A DNA stretch of 64,000 bases from Phaeoceros laevis (Eukaryota; Anthocerotophyta; Anthocerotopsida; Notothyladales): positions 1 to 64,000 of the forward strand of contig JBNGIQ010009123.1 in the NCBI GenBank assembly GCA_049999765.1, written 5' to 3'. The notes under the pieces were generated by a model. It was not told where the DNA came from, did no database searches, and saw only the letters and a list, made by a program, of their open reading frames with translations. Positions 44,972 through 54,066 of the stretch are shown here, piece after piece. A program made the position numbers and the translations under genes. Every line of letters begins with the position of its first letter. The stretch's first letter is position 1.

Positions 44972-46504
44972 ATGCAGATAGTGCTGGAAGCGATGGCAGC
45001 GCAGGCTATGCGCATGGCAGCTATGGCGGTCTCGCCCGCGACCGCACCTGCAGCTCCTGTGCAGCTTCAGTCCGCCTTCTCAGGCACGCAGCTGCGCCTG
45101 CAAGTTGCCGCTCTGCGATCCCCGCCGCTGGCGATCGCCTCTAAGCCCTTGCCTGTCCTTGCTGCCACCAAGAAGGCCGTGGCAGTGCTCAAGGGCACCA
45201 CAGCAGTGGAAGGTGTCGTCAATCTCTTTCAAGAGGACGACGGTGAGTGGATGATGCTCGCTTGCTTGCACTCCCATGTCGGCTCCCGTTGAAGGAGCGT
45301 CAAGGCAGCTTCTGGCAGGACGAATTCCGAGCTGCAGGACTGTCATTGGGAAGCTACATTGCAGTTTTCCGTCTTCTGTGGAAGATTCGGAGCTTCGTAT
45401 GTGTGGCTCTGGTACGGCTTCCCTTGAGTGGTGGAAAATGGTGACTCCCTTTTGCAGGTCCTACCACGGTGAAGGTGAAGATCACGGGGCTTGCTCCTGG
45501 GAAGCACGGATTCCATCTGGTGAGGTTCCGTGTCCCTAATAATTTCAGGGATTCGGGGACGTGTAACTGCATTTTGTAATTTTCTTCTCCCTTGCTTCCT
45601 TGCTAAAGTATCCCTGTGTGACGTAACTATCGGGGGATGACAACATGCAGCATGAATTTGGGGATACTACAAATGGTTGCATTTCAACTGGTAATCTCTT
45701 GCTTCCCTCGTTTTCAACCTCTGTGCTAGCGGGTTGTAGCTTAGGAGCAGAGTGGTTTGATGCTTTAGTGGACTGGACTGCTGTTTCCAGGACCTCATTT
45801 CAATCCAAACAAAAAGACCCATGGTGCCCCAGAAGATGAAAATCGCCACGCAGGAGATCTTGGCAATGTTGTTGCAGGACCAGATGGTTAGCAACTGTAT
45901 ACAATGTTTTGGTTTGGTACAGGGAAGCCATCCGAGACTACTTTTTTGCTGAAATTCATTGTGCTTGTGCTGGCAGGCGTTGTTGAAGCAACCATAAGTG
46001 ATGCACAGGTACTAGAGTCAGGGAACTTGCAACTCGCCTTGTCTTGTACTTTGTCCTCTCTTCTTCTTAATATTAGGTTGCCCTAGTATTGCCAGAAGTC
46101 CAGCTTATTTCAAGAGCTGAACAAAGTGAATGCTTTCCCTGCAGATTCCGTTAGCTGGTCCTCATTCCGTTGTTGGAAGGGCTTTCGTCATCCATGAACT
46201 GGAAGATGATCTGGGCAAAGGTGAGTGAATCACCCAGACTGGAGTAAAGAGCTATTGTTCTTGATTGTATAATTTTCCTTCCTATTAACTAATCCTGGTG
46301 ATCCACATGTGACGGATGATGTGTCACAGGTGGACATGAGCTCAGCTCAACAACTGGAAACGCAGGAGGCCGACTTGCTTGTGGTAAGAACCTCCTCCTA
46401 GTGTCAGCCATGAATTGTCTCGAAAAAGGATGTTGCCACCAAGCCTTACTGACAGATGTTGTGCTGTGACCTGTGCAGGAGTGATTGGACTGACTCCAGC
46501 GTAA
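44972..46504 (+). CDS. CSD2: Chloroplast Cu/Zn superoxide dismutase
   Basis: Dismutates superoxide to O2 and H2O2 in the plastid stroma. ATG at 44972 (or the in-frame ATG at 44993), then an Ala/Ser/Pro-rich transit peptide and the mature start near [17 protein letters not shown]. Exons join in frame: 44972-45242; [20 protein letters not shown] (45461-45521); [14 protein letters not shown] (45651-45691); [22 protein letters not shown] (45790-45886); [10 protein letters not shown] (45978-46009); [18 protein letters not shown] (46144-46220); [18 protein letters not shown] (46329-46383); GVIGLTPA, stop 46502-46504. All copper ligands (HLH, PHF, VIHE), the zinc ligands (H, THG, RHAGD) and both disulfide Cys are present, so it should be active. 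Ends of internal exons are approximate. Confidence 0.95.
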
Positions 46505-47210
46505 AGCTCGGATGCCCTCGGCTGGCCCCAGTTTTTGATAGCGTCTGAACCACGTAACTAGAGGATATACACATAGCAATGAGAAATTCTGAAAGAACAG
46601 CTGTGCCAGTTTCTCCTATGTCCAACCATGTCAAAAAAGGAACGGCACGTTTTTGGATAATGGCGTGAAGTATTATCCAACAAGAAAACCTCGGGCACGT
46701 ATATGTNNNNNNNNNNNNNNNNNNNNNNNNNNNNNNNNNNNNNNNNNNNNNNNNNNNNNNNNNNNNNNNNNNNNNNNNNNNNNNNNNNNNNNNNNNNNNN
46801 NNNNNNCCGAGTTTTTGGGTCAGCAGTCAATTCCGCGTGATCCAGTCACTCAAGTGTCAGGCTAAGCTCGGCTTCATCTCTTCCGCTGCCGTCTCAACTC
46901 TTAGCGGGTGCGTTTGCCAGAGGCCGCGTTTCTGCCGGTACTGTTGTCTTATCCAGCTTTTCTTTGCGCTACCGTCGAAACCAACGATTCCTTAGGTCGG
47001 GATACTGCATATGCGCTGCCTTTTTCAACAAGGAGCTGCCTGCGTGTTTTCAAGGCTTAGTCGTGCGCTTGATCTGACTGTCCCGTCCGATGCTCAGCAG
47101 AGACAGCGTAGTACTCAGCCACGAATGTGCTGAAACGAGGGAGGAGGCAAACGCAGGAGTTGAGCAGCTTACAACAGCATCTTGCTTCTAAGAACAGAAG
47201 AACAGTCAGT
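46505..47210. other. Intergenic with 100-N gap (46707-46806)
   Basis: 3' UTR of CSD2 and upstream region of the TAXIMIN-like gene. No gene seen; the gap interrupts it. Confidence 0.7.
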
Positions 47211-47552
47211 ATGGAGTGCCGGCCGTGTGGATTTCTCATTGGACTGCCGTTCATGCTCCTCGGCTTTTTGCTCAGTCTCATCGGCGTTGTGATCTGGATT
47301 GTCGGGTATGTTTTCGCCACTGGCAGCCAGAGGCCTTTTTTGCTTTTCATACTGCTCACCTGTGCTCTTTGCACTGTTTGTGCTGTCATTGGCTTTCTCT
47401 CTGACTGGGAGCTGGTGACGTTTTGCAGGACTGTGTTCAGCTGCATCTGTCCCTGCTGTGCCTGCATCCCTTTCATTTTGGAGTTAGCCGTTTCTCTGAT
47501 CAAAATGCCTATAAGCATCATCAAATGGTTCACGAGCAAATTTCCCTGCTGA
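47211..47552 (+). CDS. TAXIMIN-like signalling peptide
   Basis: Small Cys-rich, membrane- or secretion-associated plant peptide; TAXIMIN family members affect organ separation and specialised metabolism. ATG at 47211: MECRPCGFLIGLPFMLLG, then SLIGVVIWIVG. A GT-AG intron (47306-47428) removes 123 nt and joins GG to GACTGTG, giving TVFSCICPCCACIPF and the conserved C-terminus IIKWFTSKFPC, stop 47550-47552. Spliced length is about 72 residues, as expected for the family. The intron is a multiple of three without stop codons, so an unspliced message would encode a 113-residue variant with an extra hydrophobic, Cys-containing segment. Confidence 0.88.
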   Translation: MECRPCGFLIGLPFMLLGFLLSLIGVVIWIVGYVFATGSQRPFLLFILLTCALCTVCAVIGFLSDWELVTFCRTVFSCICPCCACIPFILELAVSLIKMPISIIKWFTSKFPC

Positions 47553-48214
47553 GCAGCCGTGCATCACCTTGCGGCCGTTCGCGTCTGGAATTTTGATATT
47601 TTTGTTCCCTCTTGGCGGAAGGAAGTTCACACTTCTACACACACGATCATTCTTTTGAAGTCTGGACGTGAACTTTAGATAAGAAGACATTGTTGATGTA
47701 TTTTGAGCACATTCGGCTGAAGCAGTAATAATAAGTTTTTCGCTGTTATGTTTTCAGTGACAGTCTTCGGATATCCGTGGACAATCAATCCACCATTCAT
47801 CTGCATGTCTGCGTTCCTAGGACCACCCTGCAGCTGCCAGAGCCTATTGAATGGAGAATTGTATGATCCCTACGAAGGTTAGTTTGACAGGCACAGCAAA
47901 GTTGCCTTACAGTCCGAGCTGGATCCTCTTGGTGGATAAGATGGTGAGAATTTGCGATGCCCTTATTGAGACTCCCGTTTCGCTCCTTGCTGTTGCTTCT
48001 TTTCCTTTGCTCCCTCTCAGGCATGGCTGAAATCCCCGCCCCAATCCGCTACAGACACTGGTAACACATACTCCTTCCTGTACATAGAGTTACACAGAGT
48101 GACACAGGACCAACCATCTTCGTACTGGATCAAGGGTTTCAACAGCCTTGTCCAGATTTTCAGTGCTGTATCTATGGAGAAAAGTGAAAAATGGGGGCAA
48201 TTAGCACTTGCAAC

Positions 48215-49744
48215 TCAGTCCCCTGAGCGGAAACCCGCTGGCACAGGATCAGGTTTAGCGACTACGGGAGCAATAGAGGATTCCCCTGGAACAAGTCCAG
48301 CAGCTTCCGTAACTGGGACTTCTGGCTGAACTTCCGCTTTGGTTGGCTCTTCAGTGAAGATGGCGGGAGCAGGAGCAGAATCCTCGGCTTTGGCCTCGTA
48401 GGTGGCGACGCCATTGGGGGAAGCAGCAGCCGCAGCAGGTTCCCCTAGCACCGGCGTGGTTACCTGCTCAGCTGCGGACGCCAGCGTCTTGCCAATGCTC
48501 TTGATGTCGTCAATCAAGCCCGCGGGCGCCACCTTGGTGTCCAGCAGCTCCTTCACCTGCTTGAACGTCTCCTGCCGGTCCTTGGCAAACAAGACCTTCT
48601 TCACAAACAGCTGGAGCAGGGCAGCAGAGCCTACCAGCTGCAGCGCAGTCTCCGCCTCGGAAAACACCACCACACCGGCTGCAGCAGCAGCGGCCACTCC
48701 CACCGCAGCAGGAATCGCGGAGCCAGTCTCCTTCCCGAAGGTGCTGTCGAAGACGTCCTTGAGCACGCTCAGGTCCAGCTTGAATCCCTTCCTGGGAGCC
48801 AGCCAGGGGAGCTCCGAGAGGCGCCAGCCGTTGGGGCCCTCAGCCCCGCCCTTGACAGCGTAGGCGCCCAGGAACCCCTGCTCGGTGGCCAGCTTGGCCA
48901 CGGCCAGGGAATTGCCATCGAACCTGTCCAGGATGTAGAGCGTGGTCTCCTCGGGCTTCTTGAACTTGGTCTTGAGCTTCTCCACCAGCGCGGTTGCCGC
49001 ATCCTCCTGCTCCGAGCTGTAAGGCACCTGGATAACCCGCTTCCTGAGGGCGCGCAGATCGGGGGTGCCCTCAGTGTTGATGTCCTCCGCCGGCCTGATG
49101 TCCAGCAGCTGCTGCCCCAGCAAGGAATCATCGGACAGCTTGGCGTAGGCATCCTTGGCGGACACGCTGCCGTACGGCTCCGGTTTCCTCCCCAGGACTT
49201 GAGAGACCAGCAGCGGAATAGCCACCACCGCGATGACCCCGACCACAGCGATGAGATTGTCAGCCACGAAGGCTGCGGCTCCGCTGAAGGCGCTTCCGAT
49301 GCCAGACAGCTCCACCTCCGGAACCTGGAAGTCTGGTGCCTGGACGTCTGGAGCCTTGAAGTCCAGCTGAGGCAGCCCCAGCTTGAGCTCTGGGAGCTCG
49401 AAGTTGAAGGAATCGGCGGGGGGCTCCGGGGACTGGGATCCGCCTGCGGTCAGCCTCTCGTACACACTGGCAGCATTCCCGTTCAAGATGGATTCCTCCT
49501 CCTCCGCTGCAGCCGCATGCACCTGCAAAAGCCCGGAAACAGCAGCCGCCAGCCTGCTCCAGGCAGCTGCCACCCCCGCATTGCCCTCCTCCTGTGGCTG
49601 CTTCTTCAGCCGCCGGGGCGGCAGCGCCACCATGTCCTGCTGCTGGCCCTTGACCCGCCCGCCATCGCACCTGCTGGTACTACAACAGGCCTGACTGGTC
49701 AGGTGGTGTGTCACGGAAGCTGCAATGCCGCTGGCTGCGAGCAT
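48215..49744 (-). CDS. TROL: Thylakoid rhodanese-like protein
   Basis: Integral thylakoid protein that in flowering plants tethers ferredoxin-NADP+ reductase and has a rhodanese-like domain. The ATG at 49744 starts a transit peptide (MLAASGIAASVTHHL); longer in-frame upstream sequence looks non-conserved. After a Pro/Gln-rich stretch come a hydrophobic segment (FVADNLIAVVGVIAVVAIPLLVSQVL), the rhodanese-like domain (SAKDAYAKL...QQLLDIRPAEDI...TTLYILDRFDGNS, GAEGPNGWRLSELPW), a second hydrophobic segment (IPAAVGVAAAAAAGVVVF) and LGSAALLQLFVKKVLFAKDRQETFKQV. The rhodanese active-site Cys is absent (Asp-Arg in its place), as in TROL. The C-terminal tail is Pro/Glu/Ala-rich and I see no PPSSP-type FNR-docking motif; an additional 3' exon near 48090-48170 is possible. 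Confidence 0.9.
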   Translation of the reverse strand: MLAASGIAASVTHHLTSQACCSTSRCDGGRVKGQQQDMVALPPRRLKKQPQEEGNAGVAAAWSRLAAAVSGLLQVHAAAAEEEESILNGNAASVYERLTAGGSQSPEPPADSFNFELPELKLGLPQLDFKAPDVQAPDFQVPEVELSGIGSAFSGAAAFVADNLIAVVGVIAVVAIPLLVSQVLGRKPEPYGSVSAKDAYAKLSDDSLLGQQLLDIRPAEDINTEGTPDLRALRKRVIQVPYSSEQEDAATALVEKLKTKFKKPEETTLYILDRFDGNSLAVAKLATEQGFLGAYAVKGGAEGPNGWRLSELPWLAPRKGFKLDLSVLKDVFDSTFGKETGSAIPAAVGVAAAAAAGVVVFSEAETALQLVGSAALLQLFVKKVLFAKDRQETFKQVKELLDTKVAPAGLIDDIKSIGKTLASAAEQVTTPVLGEPAAAAASPNGVATYEAKAEDSAPAPAIFTEEPTKAEVQPEVPVTEAAGLVPGESSIAPVVAKPDPVPAGFRSGD

Positions 49745-51084
49745 GTCTGTGTCCTTGTAGGAGCCTGCTCCAGCTGGTGGTGCTTCTCCTTCTTCTCCTG
49801 CTGCGCTGCTGCTCTGTCGCACACCGGGCAGGGGCCAGGAGTAGGAAGTGGCACCGGGGGTGGCTGCACTTGCTGCCGGAGTCAGGGGTGCTAGGATGAG
49901 AATCTCTGAAGAGCAATCCCCGCGCTGAAACCCGGGGCGTCTAGGTGAGACAGTTTTTAATGCCAGGCAAAGGGAGCAGCCCCGCCTCACAAAATGAGGA
50001 GCTCTCACGCCTCACAAAAGAGACCTCATCATTTTTCTGCGTTCCACCACAATTGTTGGGTGTGCTACATTTTGTATGGTTATGATTTTATCAGGGAGAG
50101 TGGCCGAAGCCAGGCCAGGTGCCACAGTTGGCAACCTGGCGTTACCGTGTCAACCTGCCCACATGCAGTCCCCACCCCCGGCCCCGCCGCGTTTCTCCTG
50201 GCTACAGAAGTAACTGAACAGTCTAGTGTAATGATCAGAAGGAATGTTTCTCACGGTTGTGCATCTGGGAAATTTTGCTTTGACAGGGAGGACAGCACTC
50301 TCTTGGAAAATGGAGTCTTCGCAAATGATACAGGAAGGTGGAGATTCCCTCACTGTCAAAAAAACACACCAGGCACAATGCAGAAAAGTCTGGACAGGTG
50401 CCGAGAGAAGCAAAGCTACTCAGCTACTTCAATCGAGGAAGACCTAATCGTCATCCTCATCCTTACTGCATGTTGAAAGAGAAACAGGACGATGACTCCC
50501 AGCAGATCCTGACTAGTAAGAGAAGTCCAACTGTCAGCTAGGAGTTATTCTGTAACCGTCTGGGCGATCACATGCAGGAAAGCAAAGTGGCAGCAATGAA
50601 CTGGCTTTGCTTCAGCTATCCACAAACCTTCTATGAGGAGAAGACACAAACACATACCCCAGCTCCAGAAGGTCAGCTCAGGAGAACTAGCACAGCTTTC
50701 TCCTTGCGCCCGACCTTCTTGTTAAGGTGCAAATCTGTTACCTTTGCAATGGCTCTGTGGCAGTAAGGTGGCAATATCCCGCCCAATCAGACTAGAAATA
50801 CATTGTTAACAATCAAGTACACAGAAATGTACAATCTCCTCGGTCCTAGATGGAAGTAAAAGCAAGCACAGCACCCCCACTTGCTCCAGCTGACACTCGA
50901 GATTTCTGCACCGGGTACCCAATTGGGAGGCTGGATTGAATCAAATCCCCCCCACACTACGGTGCCAAATTACGCAGACAGAGCAGCTCACTCCAAAAGC
51001 CAAACCACACTTGAATCCATTGTGTTGGGGCCCCTGAAGTGGTTGTAGGAGACCGTTGCTGAAGCTGTTGCAGTGACCCTTACC
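49745..51084. other. Intergenic, no gene seen
   Basis: Upstream region of TROL (-) and 3' flank of the rhomboid gene (-). Open frames on both strands are short and without recognisable features. Confidence 0.55.
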
Positions 51085-52113
51085 TCAGGGATCGCAGGTC
51101 CAGCGAGACGTGGGAACGCAGCTCAGGTAATGGCACCATCGGCACCTCTCATTGCCATCCACTCCTCTGAACAAGGCTACGGTTGCTACTGTGAGTCCCA
51201 CTACCAGCACCACTGCCCCCAGCACCCAGAGCACAATCTGGTAAGGTTTGTACTTGGAAGTTGCAGGTGATGCTGGAAGTCCTCCTGCCAAAGGCAGCTC
51301 TTGCTGCCTCTTTACCCATCCCCACTGGGGCCTTATCAGCAGAACAAAGCCTAGCAGGAACCCGGCTGCAAAGCCTCCAAGATGAGCGAAGTTGTCGACA
51401 TGGGGCATGAGCCCCAGCACTAGGTTGACCACCACAATGAACACCAGAGAGATGAGAGCTGCGCATCGGCTCGTGTAAATGGACCAGTTGATGAGCAGCT
51501 CCGACACAATGGCTCCCAAGACCCCGAACAGGGCTCCGGACGCGCCTACCGATATCATGGATCTGTTGAACAAAGTGGACAATGTGCTCCCGGCGAAGCC
51601 TGACACGATGTAGATCAGGGCCACCCTGATGAAGCCGAACTCCTGCTCCAGCCTCAGCCCTATGAAGACCAGGCCCAACATGTTGGCCAGCAGGTGAATG
51701 ACTCCGGCGTGAAGCCACATGCACGAGACCATGCGCCACACCTGGTTCCTCTTCACCACCGCATACCACTCCAATCCTCCCATGCTCTTCAAGGTCTCCC
51801 CGCTCGGCCCCAGGAGGGGATTGGACCCCCACTCTTGAAATGAAAACCTGCCGAGCCATGAGGGCATGCACCTGCCCGGGGTGTTGTGGGGGCAGTCATT
51901 CTTGTACATCGTCACCACAAATACGACAATGCATGCCACCACGATTGTGGGGATTAGCCAGGGGCGCCATGCGTGCCGCTTCCTCCTCACCTGCGCCTGT
52001 GCAGCTTGCGACTGCGCGGCTTGGACCTGCTGGGCAGTAAGAGATCCTGGAGGAGGAGTGTAAGGATGCACTCCCCGCTTGAAGTTCCCTCCTTTGGCCC
52101 CATTTGAGGACAT
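51085..52113 (-). CDS. Rhomboid-like intramembrane serine protease
   Basis: 342 residues, single exon, GC-rich. Rhomboids cleave transmembrane substrates within the membrane. Start MSSNGAKGGNFKRGVHPYTPPPG (ATG 52113) with a cytosolic Gln/Ala-rich and basic segment, then TM1 (LIPTIVVACIVVFVVTMY), the loop ending WRMVSCMWLHAGVIHLLANM (HxxxN motif), the catalytic Ser in SVGASGALFGVLGA, and the catalytic His in HVDNFAHLGGFAAGFLLGF. Seven hydrophobic segments are visible, the last (IVLWVLGAVVLVVGLTVATVAL) after the catalytic core, as in eukaryotic secretory-pathway rhomboids (RBL1/2 type). Catalytic Ser-His dyad is intact. C-terminus ends CRWCHYLSCVPTSRWTCDP. Confidence 0.93.
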   Translation of the reverse strand: MSSNGAKGGNFKRGVHPYTPPPGSLTAQQVQAAQSQAAQAQVRRKRHAWRPWLIPTIVVACIVVFVVTMYKNDCPHNTPGRCMPSWLGRFSFQEWGSNPLLGPSGETLKSMGGLEWYAVVKRNQVWRMVSCMWLHAGVIHLLANMLGLVFIGLRLEQEFGFIRVALIYIVSGFAGSTLSTLFNRSMISVGASGALFGVLGAIVSELLINWSIYTSRCAALISLVFIVVVNLVLGLMPHVDNFAHLGGFAAGFLLGFVLLIRPQWGWVKRQQELPLAGGLPASPATSKYKPYQIVLWVLGAVVLVVGLTVATVALFRGVDGNERCRWCHYLSCVPTSRWTCDP

Positions 52114-52269
52114 CTTGCCTGAGTTTCCAGCAGCTGCTTCAACGGAAGTAGTCTCCTCTCTGCAGCCCCTGCCACGCCCGACTGGGAGGCGAGACGAGCA
52201 AGCTAACTGTGAGCACGGTGAAGGGCTCTTGTTATTCGAGGAAATTACACGAGAGGAACTTTATTAGTT

Positions 52270-53635
52270 TGCATGTTGGTTTTCATTTCGATTTGGTAAC
52301 AGGCTCGTTGGAGGTGCCAAGCATACTCCTTTTTTGGACGAGCTAACCAAATTTGGTTAGTTACGACATTGGTTAAGTTTCTTTATAATTATAAAAAATT
52401 TAGAAATTCCTAAAAGTGATACCATTGGACTCGTGAGATGACAAGAACTTAGTCATCTTTTTTTTTCATAATTAGATAATTATTGGTCAACTTGAAAATA
52501 CCCAAAAATTATAACCTACTATTAATATTAATATGAAGTTAGAATCTAACTCACTTAGTTTATATGAAGTAAAAATCTAACTCACCCAGTTTATAGCCCG
52601 GTTTTTTTATGAGTTAGTTAGGTACTTACATGTTGGGGGCTTAACCCCAACCGGACAAAAATGTCGAGTTGGGTCCCGTTTACAATTCTTTCTACTTTCT
52701 CCTATGAGAAAAAATATTTTATTGCTTTATATGGTATTGTTAGAAAGGTGACGTGGTGCTGATGCCGGATCAACCTATCATTTTCTTTACTTGAGGCCGG
52801 TGCTGGCGGCCAGCAAGCAACAATCACAGAACGGGGTGCTGACGGCCCCGTTTTCCATGAAAAGTCAGTTTCATGGCCGATTTTCAAGCCAGGCGTTTCA
52901 CGCCCTTGTAACGGAAGTTTCATGGGTTTCGAAACCCCGGGCTCTTAAGGGTTAATGGGGACAAGGGCAACCCAACCTCTATGAAACTTTGTATGAGCTT
53001 TTAATCCTTAAAAGGACCAGGGTTTTGAAACCCCAGAAACCAAAGTTTCTTTCCACAACTAATCTGCCCGGGCGCCTCGACCCTCTAACGGGCTGTTTTG
53101 ACCCTGTTCATATTTCAATAATCTTTTGAGATCGTTTTAGAACTCTAATCGTTCTTTTTCTATTAAGTCATTGGATAGAGCTCGACAAGCTCTATCCAAC
53201 AATATATATTTATATTTTAAATAGTTTTTCAAGCACTACAACGGAGGAACGAAATGTGTCCGTGGACAAACTAGCCCTGTTATGGCATGTCGGTCCATCA
53301 AGGGTTAAGCGTCTTTGTCCAAAAACGAATAACGCAGAACATCAAACTATATGTGTATCGAGCACCATATCCGATAAGCTTAATTTTCCACTCCAAAACC
53401 TCCTTTGGTAACCTCTCAAGAATATATTATGAATAGTTAATGTACTGTAAACCCGATATGGGTTCAGGGTTAATTAATAATTATTATTTATGCAATTTGT
53501 ACTTACCAATATCTCGATAGAAGCTTAGGAGATTCAATATTTCTAAGGCAATAATCTTCACACTACCCCTTATTGTAGTGAAATTGTGCTACCCAAGTAT
53601 GGATATCAGCCATGTAGGTTAGGCCTGCATAGTTA
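52270..53635. other. AT-rich, repeat-containing intergenic DNA
   Basis: No gene. Holds a 31-bp tandem pair (from 52535 and 52566; core ATCTAACTCAC), a perfect hairpin at 53171-53199 (TTGGATAGAGCT, 5-nt loop, AGCTCTATCCAA), and TTAAGGGTTAA-like words shared with 38.8-39.3 kb. The word CATTGGATAGAGCT also occurs at about 39169, linking the two AT-rich blocks. Confidence 0.7.
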
Positions 53636-53832
53636 CCACTAACTCCGTATTTTACTAATAAAACGTGGTAGTTTTCGTTTTTTACTCTAATCGCAAAAAA
53701 AACGCAAGTGTTTTTCATCTCTTGAGGAAAAAAAGTAAAATACTGAAAATACTTAAAATATTCACACTGCTTACTAAGAGTAGCTAAGTTAATGAGTACT
53801 AAGTACTGACTTAGTAAGTTCAGAGTTAGCGG
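53636..53832. mobile_element. MITE-like element copy 2 (complete, 197 bp)
   Basis: Bounded by inverted ends CCACTAACTC and GAGTTAGCGG (one mismatch), AT-rich, no coding capacity. About 180 bp match 40254-40435, including ATTTTACTAATAAAACGTGG and TACTAAGTACTGACTTAGTAA-like words. Small size, TIRs and more than one copy fit a miniature inverted-repeat transposable element; target-site duplication was not identified. Confidence 0.75.
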
Positions 53833-54066
53833 GAAGCCCAAATCGGGCTTATAATATTATAAAATACTTGAAAAATACGTTTAGTACCCGTTTGTACGGA
53901 TCCGCAAAAAAACTTCCATTTGAAAAAAACGTGGTAAAAAACGTGACGTAAGTAATTTACGTATTTTCTAAAAAAAATACCCCGGGCACTATGGGTTAGG
54001 GTGAATGGCATTCATATAAATATCACCTATACTTCGAAAAGGAACTATGGATCTGGAAATACACAA

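Noticed and set aside
51149-51871. 240-codon alternative frame inside the rhomboid gene
   Set aside because: Same-strand shadow frame of the rhomboid ORF, which has all catalytic motifs.
53563-53841. 92-codon minus-strand ORF over the MITE copy
   Set aside because: A similar frame appears over the other MITE copy at 40334-40846; it is an effect of the AT-rich element, not a gene.
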